This document shows positions 49,814 to 58,917 of a stretch of 64,000 nucleotides of DNA, one piece after another. Source of the DNA: Microbispora amethystogenes (lineage in GTDB: Bacteria > Actinomycetota > Actinomycetes > Streptosporangiales > Streptosporangiaceae); assembly GCF_016863015.1 (NCBI RefSeq), contig NZ_BOOB01000009.1:1-64000 (forward strand), given 5' to 3'. Within the stretch, counting starts at the first letter, position 1; each line of letters begins with the position of its first letter. Position numbers and translations under genes: made by a program. Below the pieces are notes generated by a model. That model did no database searches and had not been told where the DNA came from. It saw only the letters and a list, made by a program, of their open reading frames with translations.

Positions 49814-50440
49814 ATGACGGCTTTTCAGGCCTCACTGCTGGACTGGGGCGAGGATGTTCACATGGGACCGCTCGGCGCCTCGGTGCGGCGCACTCCGCTG
49901 GAGCGCGGCGCCTGGGTCGACGTGCGGCGGCACTGGGTCCAGGGCGCAGACGCGCTCTTCGAGCGGCTGCGCGACGGGGTCCCGTGGCACGCCGAGCGCG
50001 TCCACATGTACGACAGGGTCGTGGACGTGCCCCGGCTGCTGAAGTTCTACGACGAGGGCGAGGAGCTGCCCGACCCGGTGCTGGCCGAGGCCAGGGATCT
50101 GCTCAACGCCCACTACGAGCAGGAACTCGGTGAGCGGTTCGTGACAGCGGGCATGTGCCTCTACCGCGACGGCCGGGACAGCGTCGCCTGGCACGGCGAC
50201 ACGATCGGGCGCGGGAGCGTGGAGGACACGATGGTCGCGATCCTGTCGTTCGGCACGCCGCGCCCGCTGCTGCTGCGCCCGCGCGGCGGGGGCACCGCGC
50301 TGCGTCACGAACTGGGCCACGGCGACCTCATCGTCATGGGCGGAAGCTGCCAGCGCACCTGGGAGCACGCGGTCCCGAAGTCGGCCACGGTGACCGGCGC
50401 CCGGATCAGCGTGCAGTTCCGCCCCCGGGGCGTCCGCTGA
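49814..50440 (+). CDS. alkB: AlkB-like 2-oxoglutarate/Fe(II) dioxygenase
   Basis: 208 residues; removes alkyl groups from damaged bases by oxidation. Iron ligands His127 and Asp129 (AWHGDTI) and His185 (WEHAVPK); Arg197 and Arg203 in RISVQFRPRG bind 2-oxoglutarate. The N-terminal substrate-lid region has YDRVVDVPRLLKFY. The ATG lies only 6 bases after a -10 element, so the mRNA is probably leaderless. A LexA-box-like site sits at the promoter. Confidence 0.92.
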   Translation: MTAFQASLLDWGEDVHMGPLGASVRRTPLERGAWVDVRRHWVQGADALFERLRDGVPWHAERVHMYDRVVDVPRLLKFYDEGEELPDPVLAEARDLLNAHYEQELGERFVTAGMCLYRDGRDSVAWHGDTIGRGSVEDTMVAILSFGTPRPLLLRPRGGGTALRHELGHGDLIVMGGSCQRTWEHAVPKSATVTGARISVQFRPRGVR

Positions 50441-50477
50441 CGGGTGCCCCCTTCCCCGCCGGCGGCGGCCCTGTAGC

Positions 50478-51263
50478 GTGGAGATCGTGTTCCTCCGGGT
50501 CGAGATCGACGGCCGCCCACCCACGGCCGAGGCGCTATGGCATCCCGCACTCGTCAACTACGGCCACTTCACCGCCCTGCAGGTCAGGAACGGCCGCACC
50601 CGGGGGCTCGGCCTGCACCTCGCCCGGCTCGACGCCGCGAACCGTGAGCTCTTCGGCGCCGGCCTCGACGGCGACCTGGTGCGCGAGCGTGTCCGGCACG
50701 CCCTGGCCGACGACACGCGCGACGCCTCGGTGCGGGTGGTGGCCTACTGCCCGGAGGACCGGGGTGCGGTGAGCCTCCTCGTCGCCGTGCTGCCGCCCGC
50801 GCCCCCGCCGTCCGGGTGGCAGAGCCTGAAGCCGGTGCCGTACGAGCGGCCCGTCGCGCACGTCAAGCACGTCGGTGGGTTCGGCCAGCTCTACCACCGG
50901 AAGGTCGCCGAGCGCGAGGGCTTCGACGACGTCCTGCTCACCGGTCCGGACGGCACCGTCGCCGAGGGCGGCGTCACCAACATCGGCTTCTTCGACGGCT
51001 CGTCCGTCCTGTGGCCCGACGCGCCCAGCCTCGGCGGCGTCACCATGGCACTGCTGGAGGACCGCCTCCCGGCGGCCGGAATCGGGTCGCGGCGCGGGCC
51101 GGTGCGGCTGGCCGACCTGCCGGCGTACCGGTCGGTCTTCGTGGCCAACTCCCGCGGCGTCGCGCCCGTCGGGCGGATCGGCGACGTCACCCTCCCCGTG
51201 GACGACGACTTCGCCCGGACGCTGTCCGAGGTGTACGAGTCGGTTCCCTGGGACCCGATCTAG
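50478..51263 (+). CDS. Class IV aminotransferase (PLP)
   Basis: 261 residues of fold type IV, as in branched-chain aminotransferase, D-amino-acid transaminase and aminodeoxychorismate lyase. Lys130 in HVKHVGGFGQ holds PLP; EGGVTNIGF with Glu163 and the phosphate loop near GGVTM complete the site. The sequence does not decide between lyase and transaminase. GTG start at 50478, with another GTG three codons later. It follows alkB by 37 bases but need not be co-regulated. Confidence 0.87.
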   Translation: MEIVFLRVEIDGRPPTAEALWHPALVNYGHFTALQVRNGRTRGLGLHLARLDAANRELFGAGLDGDLVRERVRHALADDTRDASVRVVAYCPEDRGAVSLLVAVLPPAPPPSGWQSLKPVPYERPVAHVKHVGGFGQLYHRKVAEREGFDDVLLTGPDGTVAEGGVTNIGFFDGSSVLWPDAPSLGGVTMALLEDRLPAAGIGSRRGPVRLADLPAYRSVFVANSRGVAPVGRIGDVTLPVDDDFARTLSEVYESVPWDPI

Positions 51264-51373
51264 GGCGGGCGGCCCCCAGGGGTGGGCGGCCGTCGACACG
51301 TGCGGTTTCCTGGTAGTCCTGGAGAAGGCGCCGGTGAAGGACCGGTCCCGGCCGCACGAGCGAAAGGTCACGG

Positions 51374-52372
51374 ATGATCCCGCACCCCTACGTCCCCGCC
51401 CCCGCCCGGTACGACGACATGCCGTACCGGCGCAGCGGAAGGAGCGGCGTGCTGCTTCCCGAGATCTCCCTCGGCCTGTGGCACAACTTCGGCGACGGAC
51501 ACGCGTTCGACGTGCAGCGCGCCGTCCTGCGCCGCGCCTTCGACCTCGGCGTCACCCACTTCGACCTGGCCAACAACTACGGCCCGCCGTACGGCTCGGC
51601 GGAGGAGAACTTCGGCCGCCACCTGCGGGCCGACTTCCGGCCCTACCGCGACGAGCTGTTCGTCTCGACCAAGGCGGGCTACGACATGTGGCCGGGCCCG
51701 TACGGCGAGTGGGGGTCGCGCAAGTATCTGCTGGCGAGCCTCGACCGGTCGCTGAGCCGGATGGGCCTCGACTACGTCGACGTGTTCTACTCCCACCGCC
51801 CCGACCCGGACACGCCGATCGAGGAGACGATGGGCGCCCTCGACACGGCGGTGCGCTCGGGCAAGGCGCTCTACGTGGGCATCTCGAACTACTCGGCGGA
51901 GGAGACCGAGCGGGCCGCCGCCGTGCTGCGCGACCTCGGCACCCCGCTCCTGATCCACCAGCCGCGCTACTCGATGCTCGACCGCTGGGTGGAGGACGGG
52001 CTGCTCGACGTCCTGGAGCGGTCCGGGGCGGGCTGCATCGCCTACTCGCCGCTGGCGCAGGGCCTGCTGACCGGGCGCTACCTCGACGGTGAGGTGCCGG
52101 CGGACTCGCGGATGGCGATCGGCCACTTCCTCACCCGCGACCGGCTCACCCCCAGGCTGCTGGACACCCTGCGCGGCCTCGACAAGATCGCCCAGGCGCG
52201 CGGCCAGTCGCTCGCGCAGCTCGCGCTGTCGTGGATCCTGCGCGACCGGCGGGTCACGTCCGTGCTGGTCGGAGCCAGCTCGGTGGAGCAGTTCGAGCAG
52301 AACGCCGCCGCCCTGGCCGCGCCGCCGCTCACCCCGGAGGAGCTGGCCGACATCGAGAACCTGCTGCGCTAG
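51374..52372 (+). CDS. Aldo/keto reductase (YghZ-type)
   Basis: 332 residues forming a TIM barrel. Resembles L-glyceraldehyde-3-phosphate reductase YghZ: MPYRRSGRSGVLLPEISLGLWHNFG start, HFDLANNYGPPYGSAEENFG with the Asp and Tyr, VSTKAGYDMWPGPYGEWGSRKY with the Lys, FYSHRPDPDTPIEET with the His, and SYLVGAS-type NADP loop RVTSVLVGASS near the end. The four catalytic residues are in place. Its stop overlaps that of the convergent NAD kinase by 4 bases. Confidence 0.93.
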   Translation: MIPHPYVPAPARYDDMPYRRSGRSGVLLPEISLGLWHNFGDGHAFDVQRAVLRRAFDLGVTHFDLANNYGPPYGSAEENFGRHLRADFRPYRDELFVSTKAGYDMWPGPYGEWGSRKYLLASLDRSLSRMGLDYVDVFYSHRPDPDTPIEETMGALDTAVRSGKALYVGISNYSAEETERAAAVLRDLGTPLLIHQPRYSMLDRWVEDGLLDVLERSGAGCIAYSPLAQGLLTGRYLDGEVPADSRMAIGHFLTRDRLTPRLLDTLRGLDKIAQARGQSLAQLALSWILRDRRVTSVLVGASSVEQFEQNAAALAAPPLTPEELADIENLLR

Positions 52373-53226
52373 TCGACCTCGGCGCTGCCGTTCACCCGGA
52401 GCTTGCGGCGGGCCCGGTCGTAGAAGGTCGTCGTCCCGAGCCGCACCACGCGGGCCGCGGCGCGCAGCGCCGTCACGGTGAGCCGGTCGCCCGGGCACAG
52501 GTGGCCGCCGATGGTGCCGTCGACCTCCATCGCGAGCTGTCCGCTCGTGGGGAGCACGTCGAGCGTCACCTCCTCGTCGGCGGACAGCACGAGCGCCCGG
52601 TTGAACGCCGTGTGCGCGGCGGCCGGGACGACGATGAAGCCCTCGACGGTGGGGGAGACGATCGGGCCGCCGGCCGAGAAGCTGTACGCCGTCGACCCGG
52701 TGGCGGTGGAGACGATCACCGCGTCGGCGGCGTACCGGACGAACGGCTCGCCGTAGACCGAGACGGACACGGCCGCGAGCCCGTCGCCGGGGATGCGGAC
52801 GAGGGCGATGTCGTTGAAGGCGGTCACGGTCCGGCCGTCGGGGAGGGCCGCCCGGACCGCCATGCGCGGCTCGACCGTGTACCTGTGCTCGTCGATCGCC
52901 GACAGCGCGGGCGCGAGGTCAGCGACGTCGATCTCGGCGAGGAAGCCGAGCCGGCCCAGGTTGACGCCGAGGACGGGCGTCGGCCGCCCGGCGATCAGGC
53001 GCATGGTGCGCAGCATCGTCCCGTCGCCGCCGAGGCTGACCAGCAGGTCGGCCTGCCGCACCAGCGTCTGGGCGTCCACCGCGACCGCGCTGCAGTCGAT
53101 GCGCCCGACCTCGTCGGGCAGGCCCAGCACCGGGCAGCCCCGGTTGCGCGCCCACTCGACGATGGTGTCGATGGCCTCCTTCGAGTCACGCTCGGGGTGC
53201 AGGACGAGACCGACGGTGCTGACCAT
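52369..53226 (-). CDS. nadK: NAD kinase
   Basis: 285 residues; phosphorylates NAD to NADP. GGDGT at 66-70, LGVNLGRLGFL soon after, FNDIALVR, and TATGSTAYSFSAGGP are the standard motifs. Shorter than some actinobacterial NadK by lacking an N-terminal extension. ATG at 53226 chosen because GAGGGG is at good spacing; ATG at 53232 is also possible. It follows the histidine kinase by 35 bases on the same strand, so NADP supply may be co-regulated with the redox sensor. Confidence 0.9.
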   Translation of the reverse strand: MVSTVGLVLHPERDSKEAIDTIVEWARNRGCPVLGLPDEVGRIDCSAVAVDAQTLVRQADLLVSLGGDGTMLRTMRLIAGRPTPVLGVNLGRLGFLAEIDVADLAPALSAIDEHRYTVEPRMAVRAALPDGRTVTAFNDIALVRIPGDGLAAVSVSVYGEPFVRYAADAVIVSTATGSTAYSFSAGGPIVSPTVEGFIVVPAAAHTAFNRALVLSADEEVTLDVLPTSGQLAMEVDGTIGGHLCPGDRLTVTALRAAARVVRLGTTTFYDRARRKLRVNGSAEVD

Positions 53227-53261
53227 GCCCATGCCCCTCACTGTACGGGGCGTGCGGGCCC

Positions 53262-54755
53262 TTACCGCCCGTCGTCCCGGGGCGCCTGGGTGATGGGCAG
53301 GACGACCCGGAACCGGGTGTCCCCGGGCGCGGACTCCACCCGGATGTCCCCGTGGTGCTTGTTCACGACGATCCGATAGGAGATGTCCAGGCCCAGGCCG
53401 GTGCCCTCGCCGACGGGCTTGGTGGTGAAGAACGGCTCGAAGATGCGGGGCCGGACCTCCGGCGGGATGCCGGGCCCGGTGTCGCCGATCTCGGCGATCA
53501 GGTGCCCGTCCTTCCGCCAGGTGCGGATGGTGAGCGTGCCCTCGCCGTCCATCGCGCAGAGCGCGTTGTCGATCAGGTTCGTCCACACCTGGTTCAGCTC
53601 CGCCGCGTACGCCGGGATCGGCGGCAGCGACCGGTCGTACTCCTTGACCGTGCGCACGCCCTGCGGGATCTTGCCGTGGAGCATGGTCAGCGTGGCGTCG
53701 AGCAGGTCGTGCACGTCGACCGTCTGGTACGGGGCCCGGTCGAGCTGGGAGTACTGCTTCGCCGCGCCGACCAGGCTGGAGATCCGGTTCACCGCGTCGT
53801 CGATCTCGCCCATCAGCAGCTCGGTGTCGATGGTGTAGGTGAGCCACCGCACCGCCGGCTCCCGGTTCTCCTCGCCCACCGCGCCAGCGATCTGGTCGAG
53901 CCACTCCACGTCGACGCCCCCGGCCACCAGCGTGGCCGCGAGGTCCCAGCCGCCGACGATGTCGTGGTCGTCCAGCCAGTCGGCGATGGCGTCCTCGGCG
54001 TCGGAGCGCGCCAGCGGGGACAGCTCGGGGGCGGACGCGGCGCGCTTCACCGCGTCCTCCTGGAGCTCCACCAGATCGTGCAACTGGCTGCCGTCCAGCC
54101 GCCCGTCGGCGATCATGGCGAGCTTCTGCCGCATGCCCGCCACCCGCCCGCGCAGCGCGGACGTGGCCCGCACGGCGGCGGCAGCAGGGTTGTTCAGCTC
54201 GTGCGTCAGCCCGGCCGACAGCGAGCCGAGCGCGAGCAGCCGCTCCCGCTCGCCCACGACCGTCTGGGTGGCGCGCATGCCGATGAAGAGCCCCTCCAGC
54301 AGGTGCATCGCCATCGGGAACCACTCGCGCACGCACTCGGCGATCACCTCGGCCGGCAGCACGAAGAACCCGGCGTCGGTGACCGCGCGCAGCGAGTTCA
54401 GGTAGAGCTGGTGCTGCTCGCCGCTGAGGTACGCCTGGGTGGCGCCGCCGTACACACCGCGCTGGGAGGTGCGGCTCACCTCGACCTCGTCGCCCTGCAC
54501 CCGCCTGCTCATCGCGACCGTGCCGCTGAGCAGTACGAAGAAGCAGGTGGCGGGCTCGCCCTCGCCGTAGACGAGAGTGCCGGCGGCGCGCGTCTCCACC
54601 CGGCCCGCCGCCGACAGGGCGGAGAGCTGGCCGTCGTCCAGCGACTCGAAGAGGAACAGCGTGCGCAACTCCTGCAGCGGCAGCGTCTCTGTCATCTGCG
54701 TCTCTGTCATCTGCGTCTCTGTCATCTGCGTCCCGGTCGTCGGCGTCTCTGTCAT
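53262..54755 (-). CDS. Cyclic-nucleotide-domain sensor histidine kinase
   Basis: 497 residues. Residues 28-150 form a cNMP-binding fold (LFLFESLDDGQLSALSAAG, GTLVYGEGEPATCFFVLLSGTVAM). Then the phosphoacceptor helix GSLSAGLTHELNNP with His185, and an ATPase with VWTNLIDNALCAM, GDTGPGIPPEV and GTGLGLDISYRIV. No membrane helix, so it is cytoplasmic. The N-terminus is a run of MTETQ repeats, so several ATG codons could start translation; the first overlaps the stop of the FAD-protein gene (ATGA). The coupled receiver-FAD protein is the obvious partner. Confidence 0.9.
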   Translation of the reverse strand: MTETPTTGTQMTETQMTETQMTETLPLQELRTLFLFESLDDGQLSALSAAGRVETRAAGTLVYGEGEPATCFFVLLSGTVAMSRRVQGDEVEVSRTSQRGVYGGATQAYLSGEQHQLYLNSLRAVTDAGFFVLPAEVIAECVREWFPMAMHLLEGLFIGMRATQTVVGERERLLALGSLSAGLTHELNNPAAAAVRATSALRGRVAGMRQKLAMIADGRLDGSQLHDLVELQEDAVKRAASAPELSPLARSDAEDAIADWLDDHDIVGGWDLAATLVAGGVDVEWLDQIAGAVGEENREPAVRWLTYTIDTELLMGEIDDAVNRISSLVGAAKQYSQLDRAPYQTVDVHDLLDATLTMLHGKIPQGVRTVKEYDRSLPPIPAYAAELNQVWTNLIDNALCAMDGEGTLTIRTWRKDGHLIAEIGDTGPGIPPEVRPRIFEPFFTTKPVGEGTGLGLDISYRIVVNKHHGDIRVESAPGDTRFRVVLPITQAPRDDGR

Positions 54756-54758
54756 CGG
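54684..54758 (-). repeat. 15-bp tandem repeat carrying multiple in-frame start codons
   Basis: Five units of CGTCTCTGTCATCTG (plus-strand sense) from 54684 to 54758; units 1-3 are identical, unit 4 is diverged, unit 5 has one or two changes. On the minus strand each good unit encodes MTETQ and so provides an ATG. The ribosome site GGAGGG serves the first ATG only. Confidence 0.8.
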
Positions 54759-56410
54759 CCCTCCAGGTAGCGGTGGACGAGCGAGACCGCCATCGCGCCC
54801 TCGCCCACGGCTGAGGCGACGCGCTTGACCGAGCCCGCCCGCACGTCGCCGGCGGCGAAGACGCCCGGCATGCTCGACTCCAGGTGATAGGGGTCTCTGG
54901 ACGGCGCCCACCCGGCCGGGCGGAGTCCGTCGGCGAGCAGGTCGGAGCCGGTCAGCACGTATCCGTTGCCGTCGCGGGCCACCACGTCGCCGAGCCAGTC
55001 GGTGCGCGGCTCGGCGCCGATGAAGACGAACAGCCACGACGTCGGCACCGTGGCGACCCGGCCGGACCTCCGGTCGCACAGGGTCAGCCGCTCCAGGTGG
55101 TCGCGTCCCTCGCCGCCCACGACCTCGGTGTTCGGGTGGACCTCGATGTTCGCGATCCCCTCGATCTGGTCGATGAGATAGCGCGACATCGACCGGGTGA
55201 GGTCGTCGCCCCGGATAAGGATGTGCACCCTCCGGGCGAAGCGGGAGAAGTACACCGCCCCCTGGCCCGCGGAGTTGGCCCCGCCGACGATGTAGATCTC
55301 CTCGCCGGAGCAGTTCGGGGCCTCGATGGCGGCCGAGCCGTAGAAGACGCCGCGGCCGGTCAGGTCGGCGAGGCCGGGGGCGTCCAGGAGGCGGTACGAC
55401 ACGCCCGTGGCCAGCACCACCGTGTGCGCCGCGACGGCAGTGTCGTCGGAGAACCGGAGCAGCGTGACCGGGTCCTGCCGTTCGAGGCCGACGACCTCGC
55501 GGGTGGTGAGCATCTCGGCGTTGAACTTCTGGGCCTGCCGGCGGGCGCGGTCGGTGAGCTGGGCGCCCGAGACGCCGTCGGGGAAGCCCAGGTAGTTCTC
55601 GATCCGGCTGCTCTGCCCGGCCTGGCCGCCGGTCGCCCGCTGCTCCACCAGCAGGGTCCGCAGGCCCTCGGAGGCGCCGTACACCGCCGCGCCGAGCCCG
55701 GCCGGGCCCCCGCCGATCACGGCGAGGTCGTAGAGGTCGGAGGCGGGGGTGGTGGCCATGCCGACGTGCGCGGCGAGGTCGGTCTCCGTGGGCCGGGCCA
55801 GGGCCTTGCCGTCCGTGGTGATCACGACCGGCACGTCGGCCTCGCCCAGGCCGGCCGCGGCGAGCAGCCGCGCGCCCTCGGCCTCGTCCGCCCGCAGCCA
55901 GCGGTACGGCACGAGGTTGCGGGCCAGGAAGTCGCGCACCGCGAACGACCGCGCCGACCAGCGGTGCCCGACGACCTTGGTCTCCGGCATCGTCACGGCG
56001 GGAGTGGTGAGCCACGCCTCCAGCAGCGCGTCCAGCACCGGGTAGAGCTTCTCCTCCGGCGGGTTCCACGGCTTGAGCAGGTAGTGGTCGAGATCCACGA
56101 TGTTGATCGCGTTGATGGCCGCGTCCGTGTCGGCGTACGCGGTGAGCAACACGCGACGGGCCAGCGGGAAGACGTCCATGGCGGCCTCGAGGAACTCGAT
56201 GCCGTTCATCCCGGGCATCCGGTAGTCGGCCAGGAGCACGGCGACCTGCTCGCCGCGCAGTTTGATCTCCCGCAGCGCGTCCAGCGCGGTGGACCCGGAC
56301 TCCGCCCGGATCACGCGGTAGCGGTCGCCGTACCGGCGGCGTAGGTCGCGCGCCACCGAACGCGAGACAGAGGGATCGTCGTCGACGGTGAGGATCGCGG
56401 CGTTCTGCAC
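54752..56410 (-). CDS. Receiver domain fused to thioredoxin-reductase-like FAD oxidoreductase
   Basis: 552 residues. 1-125 is a response-regulator receiver (Asp10-Asp12 acidic pocket, phospho-Asp62 in LLADYRMPG, Lys115 in LLKPW). A short linker region (145-220) has a thioredoxin/glutaredoxin-like look. 225-552 is the FAD oxidoreductase: VIGGGPAGLGAAVYGASEG, GGQAGQSSRIENYLGF, IVGGANSAGQGAVY for NADPH, and VFAAGDVR near the end. The C-x-x-C of thioredoxin reductase is missing; the matching site has a single Cys (EAPNCSGEE). GTG start at 56410. Coupled to the histidine kinase. A signal-gated redox enzyme is likely. Confidence 0.9.
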   Translation of the reverse strand: MQNAAILTVDDDPSVSRSVARDLRRRYGDRYRVIRAESGSTALDALREIKLRGEQVAVLLADYRMPGMNGIEFLEAAMDVFPLARRVLLTAYADTDAAINAINIVDLDHYLLKPWNPPEEKLYPVLDALLEAWLTTPAVTMPETKVVGHRWSARSFAVRDFLARNLVPYRWLRADEAEGARLLAAAGLGEADVPVVITTDGKALARPTETDLAAHVGMATTPASDLYDLAVIGGGPAGLGAAVYGASEGLRTLLVEQRATGGQAGQSSRIENYLGFPDGVSGAQLTDRARRQAQKFNAEMLTTREVVGLERQDPVTLLRFSDDTAVAAHTVVLATGVSYRLLDAPGLADLTGRGVFYGSAAIEAPNCSGEEIYIVGGANSAGQGAVYFSRFARRVHILIRGDDLTRSMSRYLIDQIEGIANIEVHPNTEVVGGEGRDHLERLTLCDRRSGRVATVPTSWLFVFIGAEPRTDWLGDVVARDGNGYVLTGSDLLADGLRPAGWAPSRDPYHLESSMPGVFAAGDVRAGSVKRVASAVGEGAMAVSLVHRYLEGR

Positions 56411-56455
56411 CTCTCCACGGTACTGGCGATGGGCAAAATCCGGTTCGTCCCCGGT

Positions 56456-56469
56456 GGGCCATAGGTCCC
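56456..56469. promoter_or_regulatory. DosR-type palindrome in a divergent promoter
   Basis: GGGCCATAGGTCCC fits the GGG-x-C-N4-G-x-CCC core of the mycobacterial DosR/DevR box (GGGACTTNNGNCCC). It sits between the receiver-FAD gene (start 56410) and the CBS gene (start 56547), so it could serve both. Confidence 0.55.
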
Positions 56470-56546
56470 ATGCCGCGAGGACGTTCGCCGCTCGCCCCGT
56501 TCGGTGGGTATGACGAAGTCTGAGGAGGGACGGGAAGGAATACACC

Positions 56547-57212
56547 ATGCCCATGACCGTCCGGGACGTCATGAACAGGTTCGTGGTCGCGGTCGAGGCG
56601 GACGCCTCGTTCGGCGAGGTGGTGACTGCGATGTGCCGGTTCCACGTCGGAGCGGTCCCCGTCGTGGACGGCGACCGGCGGGTGCTCGGCATGGTCAGCG
56701 AGGACGACCTGCTGCTCAAGGACATGGACCGGCGGATGGGCGACCTGCTCTTCGAGGGGCCCTCGCGCCACCGGGAGCGGAGGAAGGCGGCCGGCCGGCG
56801 GGTCCGCGATCTCATGAGCACTCCCGCGATCACGGTCACCGAGGACACCCCGGTGCGGCAGGCGGCCTGGCTCATGCACCGGAACCGGATCAAGGACCTC
56901 CCGGTGGTGGACGCGGTCACGGGGCGGATCACCGGGCTGGTCCGCAAGTCCGACCTGATCAGGGTGTTCTGCCGCTCCTCGGAGGACATCCGCGAGGATG
57001 TCCTCGACGTGATCGGGCCCTGCACGGGGCGGTGCTCCCTGCGGGTCGAGGACGGGATCGTCTACCTGGAGGGCAGCGTGGAGCGGCGGTCCCAGCTGAG
57101 GGCGCTGCTGGAGGCCGTCTGGCGTGTCGACGGCGTGGTCGACGTCGACTCCGAGGTCTCGTACGAGGTCGACGACCTGGGCCGGGTGATCCCGCCCGTC
57201 ACCCGTCCATGA
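56547..57212 (+). CDS. CBS-pair plus BON-domain protein
   Basis: 221 residues. CBS 1 about 5-60 ([46 protein letters not shown]), CBS 2 about 88-145 ([46 protein letters not shown]), BON about 155-205 ([25 protein letters not shown]). CBS pairs bind adenine nucleotides. This class is typical of hypoxia/dormancy regulons in actinobacteria. AAGGAAT before the ATG. The 3' end overlaps the convergent alcohol dehydrogenase by 14 bases. A DosR-type box lies 78 bases upstream. Confidence 0.92.
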   Translation: MPMTVRDVMNRFVVAVEADASFGEVVTAMCRFHVGAVPVVDGDRRVLGMVSEDDLLLKDMDRRMGDLLFEGPSRHRERRKAAGRRVRDLMSTPAITVTEDTPVRQAAWLMHRNRIKDLPVVDAVTGRITGLVRKSDLIRVFCRSSEDIREDVLDVIGPCTGRCSLRVEDGIVYLEGSVERRSQLRALLEAVWRVDGVVDVDSEVSYEVDDLGRVIPPVTRP

Positions 57213-58203
57213 GCAGGACGGCCGCCCCCTCCACCCGGTCGGCGGCGAGGTCGGCCAGCGCCCGGCCGGCGGCCGCGAAGGGGTAGGGCGTGGTCGTGAC
57301 CCGGGGGTGGTGGAGGGACGCCAGCCGGAGGAACTCCCGGCCGTCCTCGCGGGTGTTGGCCGTGACGCTGCGCAGCGTGCGCTCCTGGAACAGATGGCGC
57401 TGGTAGTTCAGCACCGGGATGTCGGTCAGGTGGATCCCGGCGACCGCGAGCGTCCCGCCCCGGTCGAGCGCGGCGAGGGCGACCGGCACGAGGTCGCCCA
57501 CCGGCGCGAAAAGGATGGCCGCGTCCAGGGGCTCCGGCGGCGGGTCGGCGCTGCCCCCGGCGGAGGCCGCGCCCAGCCGGAGCGCGAGGTCGCGGGCCGC
57601 CGCCGACCTCGTCATCACGTGCACCGTCGCGCCCTCGGCGATCGCGATCTGCGCGGTCAGGTGCGCCGAGGCGCCGAAGCCGTAGATCCCGAGCCGGCCG
57701 CCCGGCGGCAGATCGGCGCGGGCCAGCGCCCGGTATCCGATGATCCCCGCGCACAGCAGCGGCGCCAGCGTCTCGGCCGGGACGTCCTCCGGCAACGGGT
57801 AGACGTACGCGGCGGGGGCGGTCAGCAGTTCGGCGTAGCCGCCGTCGGCGTCCCAGCCCGTGTAGGCGGACGCGGGACACAGGTTCTCCGCGCCCCGCAG
57901 GCAGTAGCGGCACCGGCCGCAGGTCGAGCGCAGCCACGCCACGCCCACCCGCGAACCGGGCGGCGGTCCCGCCGTGTCCGGGCCCAGGGCCGCGACCCGC
58001 CCCACCACCTCGTGCCCGGGCACCGTACGGGGGCGTCTCGGGGGGAGATCGCCCTCGGCGAGGTGCAGGTCGGTGCGGCAGACCGCGCACACCTCGACGC
58101 GGATCAGCAGTTCCCCCGATCTGGGCACGGGGTCCGGCAGTTCGGCCCGCTCCAGGGGCCGCGTCGCGACCGGCCCCGGCCGGGCCACCACCCAGGCGTC
58201 CAT
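57199..58203 (-). CDS. Zinc-dependent alcohol dehydrogenase
   Basis: 334 residues of the AdhA-type medium-chain family. CAVCRTDLH and GHEVVG (catalytic zinc Cys and His-Glu), four-Cys structural zinc site [15 protein letters not shown], then [15 protein letters not shown] in place of the usual G-x-G-x-x-G, and [14 protein letters not shown]-like ending. It prefers NAD by the absence of a clear NADP Arg; this is weak evidence. Two bases after the PPOX gene in one operon. Its end overlaps the CBS gene by 14 bases. Confidence 0.93.
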   Translation of the reverse strand: MDAWVVARPGPVATRPLERAELPDPVPRSGELLIRVEVCAVCRTDLHLAEGDLPPRRPRTVPGHEVVGRVAALGPDTAGPPPGSRVGVAWLRSTCGRCRYCLRGAENLCPASAYTGWDADGGYAELLTAPAAYVYPLPEDVPAETLAPLLCAGIIGYRALARADLPPGGRLGIYGFGASAHLTAQIAIAEGATVHVMTRSAAARDLALRLGAASAGGSADPPPEPLDAAILFAPVGDLVPVALAALDRGGTLAVAGIHLTDIPVLNYQRHLFQERTLRSVTANTREDGREFLRLASLHHPRVTTTPYPFAAAGRALADLAADRVEGAAVLLMDG

Positions 58204-58205
58204 GG

Positions 58206-58631
58206 CTATCCGTGCTGGATACGCCGGCCGCTGATCTCGACCGGCTCGATCCGGATGTAGAGGGCGCGTTCGCCGCCCGCCCAGGTCTCGACCTCCTTGT
58301 GCACGTCGCCGGTCACGTGGTGGGCCCCGCCGCGGACGAGCACGCTCCAGCCCTCCCGCGTCCTCTCGTCGATGCGGTCGACCTCGAAGGCGACCATGAA
58401 GTCGGCCCCGTTGACGCCCGTGCGCAGGTCGGCGTCCATCGGGCCGCCGAGCGCCGTGCGGAACAGCACCGCGCCCTGCTCCACCGTGTAGTTGACCGGC
58501 AGGATCACCGGGCCGCCGGGGTGGGTGAAGGCGATCCTGCCCACGCCCCCGGGGGAGATCAGCCGCAGGCAGTCGTCGCGGTCCAGCTTCTCCAGGTGCG
58601 GCAGGCCGGCGGGTGCGGTGTTCTCACTCAT
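58206..58631 (-). CDS. PPOX-family flavin/F420-binding protein
   Basis: 141 residues, split-barrel fold of pyridoxamine-phosphate-oxidase-like proteins. [52 protein letters not shown] is the N-terminal half that forms the dimer and cofactor pocket; [20 protein letters not shown] and [14 protein letters not shown] follow. This type is common in actinobacterial dormancy regulons and may bind F420 or FMN. GAGGAACGC before the ATG. Leads the operon with the alcohol dehydrogenase. DosR-type box about 140 bases upstream. Confidence 0.9.
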   Translation of the reverse strand: MSENTAPAGLPHLEKLDRDDCLRLISPGGVGRIAFTHPGGPVILPVNYTVEQGAVLFRTALGGPMDADLRTGVNGADFMVAFEVDRIDERTREGWSVLVRGGAHHVTGDVHKEVETWAGGERALYIRIEPVEISGRRIQHG

Positions 58632-58768
58632 GCGTTCCTCTTCTTCACAGTCGGTTCGTACTGCCTCGTTCGGCGCGCGACCGGCAACGCGATCAGCAAC
58701 GCGGCCGGCACCAGACCAGCATTCCGCACCGGGGGCCGGCGGCGGCACCGCCGTCCGTCACGTTCCGG

Positions 58769-58782
58769 GGGACGAAAGGCCC
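58769..58782. promoter_or_regulatory. DosR-type palindrome upstream of the PPOX-Adh operon
   Basis: GGGACGAAAGGCCC, again GGG-A-C-N4-G-G-CCC with GGGAC in its consensus form. It lies 138 bases before the PPOX start (minus strand) and about 180 bases before the VOC gene (plus strand). Confidence 0.5.
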
Positions 58783-58917
58783 TTGGCCGCGTCTCCTCCC
58801 TTGGCCGTCGTTTGCCGTAATCCCTCCTTTAGTCGCATGCCCCAGATGGGCACCACCGTCACGTGGCTCCCGCCGGGGGAGTGCCACGGAGAGAGGCCCC
58901 ACGGAAAGGACACTGTG

